Origin: Actinoplanes couchii
GTDB taxonomy: Bacteria > Actinomycetota > Actinomycetes > Mycobacteriales > Micromonosporaceae
DNA length: 64,000 bases
Assembly (NCBI RefSeq): GCF_016862075.1
Contig: NZ_BOMG01000063.1
Coordinates: forward strand, 1 to 64,000
Direction of reading: 5' to 3'
Shown: positions 25,366-33,954 of the stretch, one piece after another
Layout of the letters: every line of letters begins with the position of its first letter
Position numbering within the stretch: the stretch's first letter is position 1
The notes under the pieces: generated by a model
What the model was told of the DNA's origin: nothing
What the model saw: only the letters and a program-made list of their open reading frames with translations
Database searches by the model: none
Position numbers and translations under genes: made by a program

Positions 25366-25986
25366 TCAGTAGCGGTCGAGCCAGAGGACCACGCCTGTCA
25401 CGTCGTGCAGGACGGCCGCGGTTCCGGCTCGGATGGCGGCGGCGCAGCGGGACCTGGTGAACGAGTCCGGGGTCGCGGTCCAGGCTACTGCTGTCACGTT
25501 CGCGGTGGGTTCGGGGATCGTCGTGCCCAGGACCAGGAACTGCTGGTCCAGGTGGCTGGGGGTGACCAGGGCCAGCGGCTCGGTCAGCTCGGCGCCGGTC
25601 GTCACGATCAGATCCGGGCGCAGCTCCATCGCCGCCACCACCGCGTCCACGGGGCCGGCCGGGTCGGCGGTCACCGTCTTCAGGGAGACGTCCTCCATGA
25701 CCGCCCATTCGCGTACCGCCCGGGTCAGGGTCTGGGTGGGGGTGTCCGTGCCGGTGGTCAGCAGCACCACCCGGTAGCCGGCGGCCGGCCGCGCCGACGA
25801 CCACGAACCGGGGCTCGGCGTGATCACCGCCTCGGGGGTGGGCGGCGCCGACGGGTCGGTGAAGCCCAGGCCCAGGGCGCCGGCCGGCGCCGGGACGGGA
25901 CGTGATCGGGACCAGTCGTCGTGGCCGGAGCAGGCTGCCAGGGTGGCGCAGGCGGACATCAGGACGACCAGGAGGAGGCGGTGCAC
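25366..25986 (-). CDS. Lipoprotein with BMP/Med-like sensor fold
   Basis: 206 aa, GTG start, RBS aaagga. The lipobox TLAAC puts lipidated C19. The mature part has alternating helix/strand segments such as YRVVLLTTGTDTPTQTLTRAV and PVDAVVAAMELRPDLIVTTGAEL, reminiscent of half a basic membrane protein (BMP/Med) binding domain. That resemblance is weak and no transporter genes are adjacent. Divergent from the membrane protein at 26100. Confidence 0.65.
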   Translation of the reverse strand: MHRLLLVVLMSACATLAACSGHDDWSRSRPVPAPAGALGLGFTDPSAPPTPEAVITPSPGSWSSARPAAGYRVVLLTTGTDTPTQTLTRAVREWAVMEDVSLKTVTADPAGPVDAVVAAMELRPDLIVTTGAELTEPLALVTPSHLDQQFLVLGTTIPEPTANVTAVAWTATPDSFTRSRCAAAIRAGTAAVLHDVTGVVLWLDRY

Positions 25987-26058
25987 GGGTCCTTTCCTAC
26001 CTCGGATCCGGCGCTTGTCCAGGGGTGGCGCGGAAGTGTCGCCAGCGGTTCGCCCGGC

Positions 26059-26074
26059 ATCTTGATCTTGTTAA
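26059..26074 (+). repeat. 16-bp repeat, copy 1
   Basis: atcttgatcttgttaa occurs here, 25 bp before the ATG at 26100, and again at 26798, before the phosphoesterase gene. The AT-rich element stands out in GC-rich surroundings and may be a shared promoter or operator piece. Confidence 0.6.
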
Positions 26075-26099
26075 CCCGCGGGGTGCAGCGTGCCATCGC

Positions 26100-26798
26100 A
26101 TGTCATCGTTCCACCGTCTGCTGGTCCCGTTCGCCGCCGCCGTCCTGATCGGAGGGATCGGAGGGGCCGGTATCGGCGCGGGTCCGGCCGAAGCCCACGG
26201 GTTCAGCTCCACCGTCTACGCCGACGTCGCCGAGGAGCCGGACGGCCGGGTCCGCACCACACTGGAACTGGAGTACGACCTGTTCGTGGTCTCCGCCGCC
26301 GACTACCGCAAGGACGACGGGCTGTTCCGGGAGGGCACCGCGGCGTTCGAGGCGGCGGACACGGTGGCGCAGGCGGCCGCGCTGGACGGGCACGCCACGG
26401 CGGCGGTCGGGTACGTGACCGAGCGGTTCACCGTGGCGGCCGGCGGCGAGGACTGTGTGCCGGCCCGGGCCGGTGGCTTCGGCATGGGTGTCCGGGAGGG
26501 GGTGCCCTACACCCGGCTGATCCTGGACTGGACGTGCACCGGCGACGGCGGCCACGAGTTGCGCAGCACCCTGTTCCCGGCGTCGGAGGACTACGTGCGG
26601 GACACCACCACCCGGGTCACCTATGCCCTCGGCGGCGAGCGGGGCAACGCCACCCTGACCGCGGACGAACCGGCCCTGACGGTGGGTGGATCCTCTGTGC
26701 TCGTCGTCACGATGGCCGTGATCCTGCTGGCCGGGGCGGTGTCCATCGTGGTCGTCGGCTACCGGAGGCGGAGGTCTTCCGTCGTACGCCATCAATGA
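26100..26798 (+). CDS. Secreted protein with C-terminal membrane anchor, unknown function
   Basis: 232 aa from ATG 26100. Signal peptide ends AEA before HGFSSTVYADV; extracellular domain of about 160 residues with YDLFVVSAADYRKDDGLF and two cysteines (CVPARAG, WTCTGDG) that could pair. A transmembrane helix near the C-terminus (VLVVTMAVILLAGAVSIVVVGY) is followed by RRRR, giving a type I topology. I do not recognise the family. It precedes the metallophosphoesterase/DUF916 pair in the same direction, and the same 16-bp element lies before both units. Confidence 0.75.
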   Translation: MSSFHRLLVPFAAAVLIGGIGGAGIGAGPAEAHGFSSTVYADVAEEPDGRVRTTLELEYDLFVVSAADYRKDDGLFREGTAAFEAADTVAQAAALDGHATAAVGYVTERFTVAAGGEDCVPARAGGFGMGVREGVPYTRLILDWTCTGDGGHELRSTLFPASEDYVRDTTTRVTYALGGERGNATLTADEPALTVGGSSVLVVTMAVILLAGAVSIVVVGYRRRRSSVVRHQ

Positions 26799-26813
26799 TC
26801 TTGATCTTGTTAA
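26798..26813 (+). repeat. 16-bp repeat, copy 2
   Basis: Exact second copy of atcttgatcttgttaa, starting at the stop codon of the previous gene and 82 bp before the phosphoesterase start. Confidence 0.6.
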
Positions 26814-26895
26814 GGCCCGGTTCATCGAGCTGGACCAGCTTGATCACCGCTTCCGCACCTTTCCCATTGGGAAGCAATTCACGGAACGGAATCCG

Positions 26896-28779
26896 ATGAG
26901 AACGCACCTCACCCGTAACGGGGTGATCCTGGGGGTGGCGACGCTGGCCGTCGGCGCACTGGGCGCACCAGCTCAGGCCGCCGATCCGGCCACGCTCAGC
27001 GCCGTCATCCTCGGCGTCGGCGCCAACGAGACCCAGCGCATCGTGACCTGGTACTCGTCGGCGGACAGCACCCAGTCGGTCCAGCTCGCCCCGGCGGCCT
27101 CGGTCACCGGCGGCGAGTTCCCGGCGGGCGCGCAGACGTTCGCCGCACTCGGCTCGGCCAACATCGCGAGCAGCGGCGGATTCAACCGGCACGCCACCAT
27201 CACCGGCCTCGCCGAGCACACCTCGTACTCGTACCGGGTGGGCTCGGAGGGCAACTGGTCGCCGGCGTACACGTTCAAGACGCAGGACTTCGAAGGCGAC
27301 TACGACTTCCTGTTCTACGGCGACCCGCAGATCGGGGCCTCCGGGAACGTCGCCAACGACCAGGCCGGCTGGACCGACACCCTGAACGTGTCGCTGGCCG
27401 CCAACCCGGACGCCGAACTGCTGGTGTCCGGTGGCGACCAGGTGGAGACCGCCAACACCGAGGCGCAGTGGAACGCCTTCCTGGCGTCCGACAAGCTGCG
27501 CCAGTACCCGTGGATGGCCACCATCGGCAACCACGACGTCGGCGGCAAGGCGTACGAGCAGCACCTGTACACGCCGAACACCGACCGTTCGGGCTCGTAC
27601 TACTCCAACGGCAACCCGGCGTCGAACACGTCGGGCGGCAACTACTGGTACATCCACAAGGACACGCTGTTCATCGACCTGAACAGCAACTCCTACGCCA
27701 CCTCGCAGGGTGGCGGCGGTGACGCGGCGCACGTCAAGTACGTCACCGACGTGATCAACCAGCACGGTGCCGAGGCGAAGTGGACCGTCCTGGTCTACCA
27801 CCACGCGATCTACTCCGCCGCCGCGCACGCGAAGGACAGCGACGCCAAGGTGCGCCGGGTCGACTTCCCGAAGACCTTCTCGGACCTCGGTGTCGACCTG
27901 GTGCTGCAGGGTCACGACCACGTCTACACCCGCAGCTACCTGATCAAGAACGGCCAGAAGGCCAACCCCGACGAGAAGCCCGGCGCGTCCGAGGTCTTCG
28001 CCGGGCCCGGTGGCGTGCTGTACGTGACCTCGAACTCGGCCTCGGGTTCGAAGTACTACGACATCACCAACCCGGACAACACCGGCACCAGCGGCGCAGG
28101 CAACGGCGCCGACCCGCTGAACCCGGACAACTACTGGTACAACTCGGTCCAGAACCAGGAGCGTGCGCGTTCGTACGTCAAGGTTCAGGTCCGCAACGAC
28201 AAGCTGGTCGTGCAGAACATCCGCAGCGCCGCGGCGGCCGGTCAGCCGGTCGGGTCGATCGTCGACGACGTGACGGTGCGGCCGTACCACGGCGACAACC
28301 AGCAGATCCAGGTCAACGTCCCGACGGCGGCCCCCGGCGAGTTCGGGTGGACCATCGACGGGCACAACGGTCTGGTCGACCTCGGCACCGCGGTCGAGAC
28401 GGCCGGCGAGTACTTCGCCGCCGCCGGCAAGATCAACCCGATCAAGGTGTCCGACAGCCGTCGTTCCCTCTCGCCGTGGGCCATCTCGGCGAGCGTGGGC
28501 GACTTCGTCGACGGTGAGAAGAAGTTCGCCGGCTCGTACCTGGGCTGGGGTCCGTATCTCGCCACCGCCGGCGCCGGCGCCGTGGCCGGAGCCGACGTGG
28601 CCTCCGGTTACGACGACGACGGCAAGGGCCTCTCGGTCTCCCGTGGCCTCGGTCACGCGGAGCAGGGACACGCCCGTGGTTCGGCCGTCCTCGGCGCCGA
28701 CCTGGATCTGAAGATCCCGGGCGAGGTCGAGAAGGGCAACTACCGCACCACCCTGACGATCACCGCGCTGAGCAGCTGA
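26896..28779 (+). CDS. Secreted purple-acid-phosphatase-like metallophosphoesterase with WxL-like tail
   Basis: 627 aa. Signal peptide (1-28), Fn3-like domain (about 30-130), then a calcineurin-type metallophosphoesterase: GDPQIG, GGDQVE, GNHDVG, YHHAIYS and GHDHVYTR supply the two-metal ligands. After about residue 480 comes a separate domain: PGEFGWTIDGHNG, PWAISASVGDF, YLGWGPYLATA and a final YRTTLTITALS, the pattern of WxL-like cell-wall-binding domains. Such domains work with DUF916 proteins, and one is encoded directly downstream (63 bp). The enzyme is therefore probably a wall-bound phosphatase or nucleotidase. Confidence 0.85.
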   Translation: MRTHLTRNGVILGVATLAVGALGAPAQAADPATLSAVILGVGANETQRIVTWYSSADSTQSVQLAPAASVTGGEFPAGAQTFAALGSANIASSGGFNRHATITGLAEHTSYSYRVGSEGNWSPAYTFKTQDFEGDYDFLFYGDPQIGASGNVANDQAGWTDTLNVSLAANPDAELLVSGGDQVETANTEAQWNAFLASDKLRQYPWMATIGNHDVGGKAYEQHLYTPNTDRSGSYYSNGNPASNTSGGNYWYIHKDTLFIDLNSNSYATSQGGGGDAAHVKYVTDVINQHGAEAKWTVLVYHHAIYSAAAHAKDSDAKVRRVDFPKTFSDLGVDLVLQGHDHVYTRSYLIKNGQKANPDEKPGASEVFAGPGGVLYVTSNSASGSKYYDITNPDNTGTSGAGNGADPLNPDNYWYNSVQNQERARSYVKVQVRNDKLVVQNIRSAAAAGQPVGSIVDDVTVRPYHGDNQQIQVNVPTAAPGEFGWTIDGHNGLVDLGTAVETAGEYFAAAGKINPIKVSDSRRSLSPWAISASVGDFVDGEKKFAGSYLGWGPYLATAGAGAVAGADVASGYDDDGKGLSVSRGLGHAEQGHARGSAVLGADLDLKIPGEVEKGNYRTTLTITALSS

Positions 28780-28842
28780 TCGCACCCCCTGATGGGCGGG
28801 CGCTTCCCGGCGCCCGCCCATCTCCTTGAGGAGCCTGTACCG

Positions 28843-29844
28843 ATGAAAACCGCCGCCGCCGCGCTGCTGGCCACCCTGATGATCATGGCGGTGCCGGTCC
28901 CCGCGCACGCCGCCGAAGGTGACGTGACCTGGACGGTGCGCACCGCCTCCAACAGCCTCGGCGCGACCCGGTCGAGCTTCGGCTACGACGTCAGCCCCGG
29001 CACCACCACCAAGGACGCGATGGTCGTCGCGAACAAGGGCACCGAGCCGGTGACGCTCAAGGTCTACGCGGCCGACGGCTACACCACCGACGCCGGACAG
29101 CTCGACCTCCTCGCCGGAGAGACCCAGTCAAAAGCGGTCGGTTCCTGGGTACGGTCGGAGCAGAGCACCGTGACGGTCGCCCCCGGCAAGACCGTCGAGC
29201 TGCCGTTCGGGATCACCGTCCCGGCCAACGCGACCCCCGGCGACTACGTGGGCGGCATCGTCACGTCGCTGACCGCGGCCGACCAGACCTCCAACGTCGA
29301 CGTGGAACGCCGGCTCGGCATCAAGATCAAGCTGCGGGTGGCGGGTGACCTGGCTCCGGCGCTGGCCGTCGAGGACCTGACCGCCGGCTACCAGGACGGC
29401 ACGGCGACCGTCTCCTACACCATCCACAACACCGGCAACGCCGTGCAGACCGCTCGTCAGGCCGTCAGCATCACCGGCCCGTTCGGCTGGTTCAAGAAGG
29501 ACGCCGCCCCCGTGGCCGCCCCGCCGGAGCTGCTGCCCGGCGAGTCCTGGAAGGTCACCGTCCCGATCCAGGACGTCGCTCCGGCGGTGCTGCTGACCGC
29601 CACCGCCACCCTGACCCCGATGCTGACCGACGCCTCCGGCTCGACCACCTCGCTGGAACCGGTCACCGCCACCGCCACCACGTGGGCGATCCCGTGGACG
29701 TACGCGGTGCTGGTGGTCGTACTCATCGCGTTGATCGTCCTTCTGGTCGTCCTGCTCCGTAAGCAGCGGGCCCGCCGCAAGCAGCGCGAGGACGCCCGGG
29801 TGCGCGAAGCGGTGGAGCAGGCGCTGGCCGCCGCCGACAGCTGA
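28843..29844 (+). CDS. DUF916-type (WxL peptidoglycan-binding) membrane protein
   Basis: 333 aa; ATG 28843 with RBS gaggag. Signal peptide (1-24), then TWTVRTASNSLGATRSSFGYDVSPG and a beta-sandwich with VTVAPGKTVELPFGITVPANATPGDYVGGI, both typical of DUF916 proteins, which in Firmicutes bind peptidoglycan and partner WxL proteins. A C-terminal transmembrane helix (about 285-310) and a basic tail RKQRARRKQRED anchor it. It follows the WxL-tailed phosphoesterase and is probably its docking protein. Confidence 0.85.
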   Translation: MKTAAAALLATLMIMAVPVPAHAAEGDVTWTVRTASNSLGATRSSFGYDVSPGTTTKDAMVVANKGTEPVTLKVYAADGYTTDAGQLDLLAGETQSKAVGSWVRSEQSTVTVAPGKTVELPFGITVPANATPGDYVGGIVTSLTAADQTSNVDVERRLGIKIKLRVAGDLAPALAVEDLTAGYQDGTATVSYTIHNTGNAVQTARQAVSITGPFGWFKKDAAPVAAPPELLPGESWKVTVPIQDVAPAVLLTATATLTPMLTDASGSTTSLEPVTATATTWAIPWTYAVLVVVLIALIVLLVVLLRKQRARRKQREDARVREAVEQALAAADS

Positions 29845-29912
29845 CACCATCCGGCCCGGCTGGACTGCCGCGCGCTGGGTCTCGGTGACCGGCGTCCGGC
29901 AGACGCCGACAG

Positions 29913-29951
29913 GGTGACACCTGGCGCAACGGGGTCGCGCCAGGTGTCACC
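29913..29951. terminator. Strong hairpin between convergent genes
   Basis: Perfect 15-bp arms ggtgacacctggcgc and gcgccaggtgtcacc flank a 9-base loop. The right arm reaches into the stop region of the HEAT-repeat gene (29947). Probably a bidirectional terminator without a T-run. Confidence 0.75.
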
Positions 29952-31344
29952 GGGATCGGGCGTGGGCGATGGTCTCCCGCAGGCGGTCCTGGAACAGCTC
30001 GTCACGCCAGACGATGTCATCGATGTAGCCGCCGCCCGCCCACCGCTCGTCGGTGACCAGCAACGCCTCCAGAGCGGGGATCGCCTCGACCGCGTGCAGT
30101 TCCCGGAGCAGCAGGAACGTCTCCAGCCCGGCGCCCCGGCCGATCGCGGCGGCCAGGACCGGCGCCAGATCCGCCACCGGGGTGCCCAGCCGGGCCAGCG
30201 CGCGGGCCGCCGGCGCCTGGCACCAGACGTCGCCCAGAAGGTCGTGCAGCAACGGTTCCAGCGGGCGGACCGCGGCCGCGAAGACCGGTGCCAGGTCGGC
30301 GAGCAGGTCCGCGGCGTGCCGGGCGGGCGTGTCCCCGTCGGTCAGCACCGCCGCCACCGTCGGTAGCACCTCGCCCGGGCCGTGCACCGCCGTCACCACC
30401 CGGGCGGCCAGGATCTGACGTTCCTGACCAGGGTGGTTCGGGTCGGCGGCGCCGGTCAGGTACGGCGTCGCGAGGTCCAGCAGCGGGCGCAGGGCCGCAT
30501 CCAGACCGTCCAGGCCGGTGGGGGCGGGCTGTTCGCAGTCCGGCGGCGGCTCGTCCCCGGACAGGACGGCGCGGAGCACGTCGACGACCACTGCGGTGTC
30601 CCCGGTCGCCCGGTGCACGGCCAGCGCCGCGTTCAGGTCGGCCGTCTCGCTCGCCCGGGCCCGCCAGTGCGGGATCACCGCCGGATCCGCGTGGCCGAGC
30701 GACAGCAGCAGCCCGGCGATCGCGCGCGGGGCGTGCGGCAGCGCGGCGACCAGCTCCGGTTCGATCCCGGCGACGTGGCCGGCGCCCCGTTCGCGGGCCA
30801 CCTCGGTCAGCACCCCGGCCAGCATCCCGGCGTCGGCCGGGTGGGTGACCAGCCGCTCCCCGATCGCGGCCAGCACCTCGGGGGTGCACCGGACCAGGTT
30901 GGGCGGCACCCGGCGCAGGCTGATCCGGGCCGGTGCGGCCGCCACCCAGCGCGGGTCACCGAGCCGTTGCAGCGTCTCGGTGGCCAGGCCGGCCGGGGAG
31001 CGGTCCGGCCCGGTGACAGGGCCGGCCGGCTCGACCCACCCGAGACCGCCGGCGGCGACCGCGGCCAGCCGGTCGGCGAACCGGCCGGACGCCGCCCCGG
31101 CCCGGTGCAACAGGTGCAGAACCGAGTGCCGGACACCCGGGTCGGGATCGTCGAGCAACGATCCCACCGGCACCGACGGCGCCGACCGTGAATCATCGCC
31201 GAGGGCGGCCGCGGCCCGGATCGCGGACCGGCGGACGGCCGGGTCGCCGGACCGCAGCATCGCCCGGAGCCGGTCAGCCGTCAGCACCGTGGCCGGCAGT
31301 TCGTCCCACTCGTCCTCGTCAAGATCGTCGAGCATGCCGGACAC
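29947..31344 (-). CDS. HEAT-repeat protein
   Basis: 465 aa, Ala/Leu-rich, soluble. Repeated helix pairs are visible: LRAMLRSGDPAVRRSAIRAAAALGDD, GSLLDDPDPGVRHSVLHLLHRAGAA, RHAADLLADLAPVFAAAVRPL and a final VEAIPALEALLVTDERW. HEAT scaffolds bind proteins; no enzymatic motif is present. GTG 31344 or ATG 31335 may be the start. Divergent from the methyltransferase with about 70 bp between. Confidence 0.8.
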   Translation of the reverse strand: MSGMLDDLDEDEWDELPATVLTADRLRAMLRSGDPAVRRSAIRAAAALGDDSRSAPSVPVGSLLDDPDPGVRHSVLHLLHRAGAASGRFADRLAAVAAGGLGWVEPAGPVTGPDRSPAGLATETLQRLGDPRWVAAAPARISLRRVPPNLVRCTPEVLAAIGERLVTHPADAGMLAGVLTEVARERGAGHVAGIEPELVAALPHAPRAIAGLLLSLGHADPAVIPHWRARASETADLNAALAVHRATGDTAVVVDVLRAVLSGDEPPPDCEQPAPTGLDGLDAALRPLLDLATPYLTGAADPNHPGQERQILAARVVTAVHGPGEVLPTVAAVLTDGDTPARHAADLLADLAPVFAAAVRPLEPLLHDLLGDVWCQAPAARALARLGTPVADLAPVLAAAIGRGAGLETFLLLRELHAVEAIPALEALLVTDERWAGGGYIDDIVWRDELFQDRLRETIAHARSR

Positions 31345-31413
31345 TCTAGGTTCCGGTCGCGAGGCCGATTCTGATCACTTCCCGACGTCCACATCGGAGC
31401 TTAGGCTGGGCAG

Positions 31414-32202
31414 GTGGATCCGAGCATCGACACCAGCGTGGCGCACACCGCCCGCCGCTACGACTACTGGCTGGGTGGCACCGCCAACTTCGCGGCCGAC
31501 CGTGCCTCCGCCGCCGAGATCGAGAAGCGGATGCCCGCGGCCCGGCTGGCCGTCCAGGAGAACCGCTGGTTCATGCACCGGGCGGTCCGTCACCTGGCCG
31601 GCGCCGGCATCCGCCAGTTCCTGGACATCGGCAGCGGCATCCCCACCTCGCCGAACACCCACGAGCTGGCGCGGGCCGCCGACCCGTCCGCCCGGGTCGT
31701 CTACGTCGACAACGACCCGCTGGTGGTGGCGCACACCCGGGACCTGATCGCGGGGGACGGCGTGGTCGGTCTCGGTGCCGACCTGCGCGATCCGGCCGGG
31801 ATCCTGGCCGACGCGGCCGTCCGGGACACCCTCGACCTCTCCCGGCCGGTCGGCCTGCTGCTGGTCGCCGTGGTCCACTTCCTGCGCGACGACGACCACC
31901 CGCGGGAGATCGTCGCCACCCTGGTCGACGCGCTCCCGCCGGGCAGCTGGGTGGTGGCGTCGCACGGCACGGACGAGCACATGTCCCCGGAGCAGGCCGC
32001 GGCCTTGCGGGCGGTGTCCGACACCCAGTCCAAGATCCGCAACGCCGGCGAGTTCGCCGCGATCTTCGACCACCCACGCCTGACCCTGCTCCCACCCGGC
32101 ATCCGCTCGGTGTCCCGGTGGTGGCCGGAGGCCGCTCCCCAGCCCCGCCCACCGGCCGGCGAGGTGGCCATGAACGGCCTCCTGGCCCAGGTGACCTCCT
32201 GA
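31414..32202 (+). CDS. SAM-dependent methyltransferase (DUF574 type)
   Basis: 262 aa, GTG start. The family signature is clear: AHTARRYDYWLGGTANFAADR at the N-terminus, FLDIGSGIPTSPNTHELA (motif I) and VVYVDNDPLVVAHTR. This actinobacterial family is abundant and mostly of unknown substrate. Converges on the GH51 gene across a run of 15-bp repeats. Confidence 0.92.
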   Translation: MDPSIDTSVAHTARRYDYWLGGTANFAADRASAAEIEKRMPAARLAVQENRWFMHRAVRHLAGAGIRQFLDIGSGIPTSPNTHELARAADPSARVVYVDNDPLVVAHTRDLIAGDGVVGLGADLRDPAGILADAAVRDTLDLSRPVGLLLVAVVHFLRDDDHPREIVATLVDALPPGSWVVASHGTDEHMSPEQAAALRAVSDTQSKIRNAGEFAAIFDHPRLTLLPPGIRSVSRWWPEAAPQPRPPAGEVAMNGLLAQVTS

Positions 32203-32217
32203 CGGTGCCGGGCATCA

Positions 32218-32290
32218 CCTCGGCCGGCTCAGCCTCGGCCGGCTCAGCCTCGGCCGGCTCAGCCTCGGCCGGCTCAGCCTCGGCCGGCTT
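32218..32290 (+). repeat. 15-bp tandem repeats between convergent genes
   Basis: Almost five copies of cctcggccggctcag, the first four identical, lie just after the methyltransferase stop. Each contains the palindrome gccggc. Non-coding; slippage product that could also act in RNA ends. Confidence 0.9.
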
Positions 32291-32317
32291 CGTTTCGGTG
32301 CCCGGCTTCGTCCCGGG

Positions 32318-33823
32318 TCAGGCGATGGTGACCGCGGTCCAGGAGATCGCGGGCAGGTCGAGGGTCAGGACGCCGTCGGTCAGCTTCACCGTGTCGTTGG
32401 TGCGGGGCTTCACCCGGTCCGGGTCGGCCAGGGTGTTCGCGGCGTAGGGGTCCTCGTCCCAGATACCGGTCGCGGTGGCCGTGGTGAACTCGCCGAAGGC
32501 GGACAGGTCGATGGTCACCGTGGTGGCGTCGGTGGTGGAGCGGTTCTGCAGGAACAGCTGGATCGACGAGCCGTCGGTGGTGGCGGCGGCCGCGACCGCG
32601 GGCACCTCGCCGTACTTCGCGGTGGTGATCGTGCCCGCGTCCAGGGACACCTTCAGGGCGGTGCCGTGGGCCGCCGCCGCGGTGATCGAGAACGGGTAGA
32701 ACGTGGTCTGCCGCCACGCCGGTCCGCCCGGCTCGGTCATGATCGGGGCGATCACGTTCACCAGCTGGGCCAGCGACGCCGTGGTCACCCGGTCGGCGTT
32801 GTTGAGCAGGGTGATCAGCAGGCCGCCGACGGTGACCGCGTCGGCCACGTGGTAGACGTCCTCCAGCTGGCGCGGCGCGACCGGCCACTCGTCGATCGGG
32901 AACGTGCCCTCGACCTCGTTCCAGCGGGTGAAGTACCAGACGTTCCACTCGTCGAAGGAGATCTTGATCTGCCTGTCGGAGCGTTTGACCGCCGCCACGT
33001 GGTCGATGGTGGCCGCCACCGACGCGATGAACCGCTCCATGTCGACGCCGGAGGCCAGGAAACTCGCCAGGTCGCCGTCGTACTCCTGGTAGTAGGCGTG
33101 GCAGGAGATGTAGTCGACGTCGTCCCAGGTGTGTTCCAGGACGGTTCGCTCCCACGTACCGAAGGTGGGCATGTCGCGGTTGGAGGAACCGCAGACGACC
33201 AGCTGGAGCCGGTTGTCGACCATCCGCATCGCCTTGGCGCTGCGGGACGCGAGTTTGCCGTAGTCCTCGGCGCTGAGGTGGCCGAGCTGCCAGTCGCCGT
33301 CCATCTCGTTGCCGAGGCACCACATGGTCACCCCGAACGGCTCCTCGCGGCCGTTGGCCCGGCGCTGGTCGCTGCGGGCGGTGCCGGACGGCACGTTGGC
33401 GTACTCGACCAGGGCGGTCGCCTCGGCGACGCCGCGGGTGCCCAGGTTGACCGCCAGCATCAGCTCGCTGCCGACCAGGTCCAGCCAGGTCTGGAACTCG
33501 TGCAGGCCGACCTGGTTGGTCTCGGTCACGTGCCAGGCCAGGTCGAGGCGGCGCGGCCGGTCCTCGACCGGGCCGACGCCGTCCTCCCAGCGGTAGCCGG
33601 AGACGAAGTTGCCGCCGGGGTAGCGGATCGTGGTGACGCCGAGCTCCTTGACCAGCTCGACCACGTCACGGCGGAAACCGTCCGGGCCGGCGCTGGGGTG
33701 GCCGGGCTCGTGGATGCCGTCGTAGACGTGCCGGCCCAGGTGCTCGACGAAACCGCCGAACAGACGGCGGTCGACCGCGCCGATCCGGAACGCCGGGTGC
33801 AGGGTCAGTCGGGCCTGGGTCAT
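32318..33823 (-). CDS. GH51 alpha-L-arabinofuranosidase
   Basis: 501 aa, no signal peptide, so cytoplasmic. GH51 features: FGGFVEHLGRHVYDGI, RYPGGNFVSGYRWEDG, acid/base E173 in WCLGNEMDG and nucleophile E292 in SFDEWNVWY; a C-terminal beta domain closes the protein. It releases arabinose from short arabino-oligosaccharides. Divergent from the sugar kinase and GH2 genes, suggesting a plant-hemicellulose or pectin side-chain unit together with the pectinases and GH43. Confidence 0.94.
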   Translation of the reverse strand: MTQARLTLHPAFRIGAVDRRLFGGFVEHLGRHVYDGIHEPGHPSAGPDGFRRDVVELVKELGVTTIRYPGGNFVSGYRWEDGVGPVEDRPRRLDLAWHVTETNQVGLHEFQTWLDLVGSELMLAVNLGTRGVAEATALVEYANVPSGTARSDQRRANGREEPFGVTMWCLGNEMDGDWQLGHLSAEDYGKLASRSAKAMRMVDNRLQLVVCGSSNRDMPTFGTWERTVLEHTWDDVDYISCHAYYQEYDGDLASFLASGVDMERFIASVAATIDHVAAVKRSDRQIKISFDEWNVWYFTRWNEVEGTFPIDEWPVAPRQLEDVYHVADAVTVGGLLITLLNNADRVTTASLAQLVNVIAPIMTEPGGPAWRQTTFYPFSITAAAAHGTALKVSLDAGTITTAKYGEVPAVAAAATTDGSSIQLFLQNRSTTDATTVTIDLSAFGEFTTATATGIWDEDPYAANTLADPDRVKPRTNDTVKLTDGVLTLDLPAISWTAVTIA

Positions 33824-33954
33824 GGGTGCGGCTCTCCTCGCTCATGATCTTGGTGCAATGGCACTGTCTCACCTCCGGCCGCGTCCGTGCCAGCGTTTGT
33901 CGGGTCCGGATCGATACCGGTCGAGCGGGTATACCGTTCCTTGAAGATCAACAC

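Noticed and set aside
32218..32290. Possible CRISPR or attachment site
   Set aside because: Plain 15-bp tandem repeat with no spacers, integrase or flanking tRNA.
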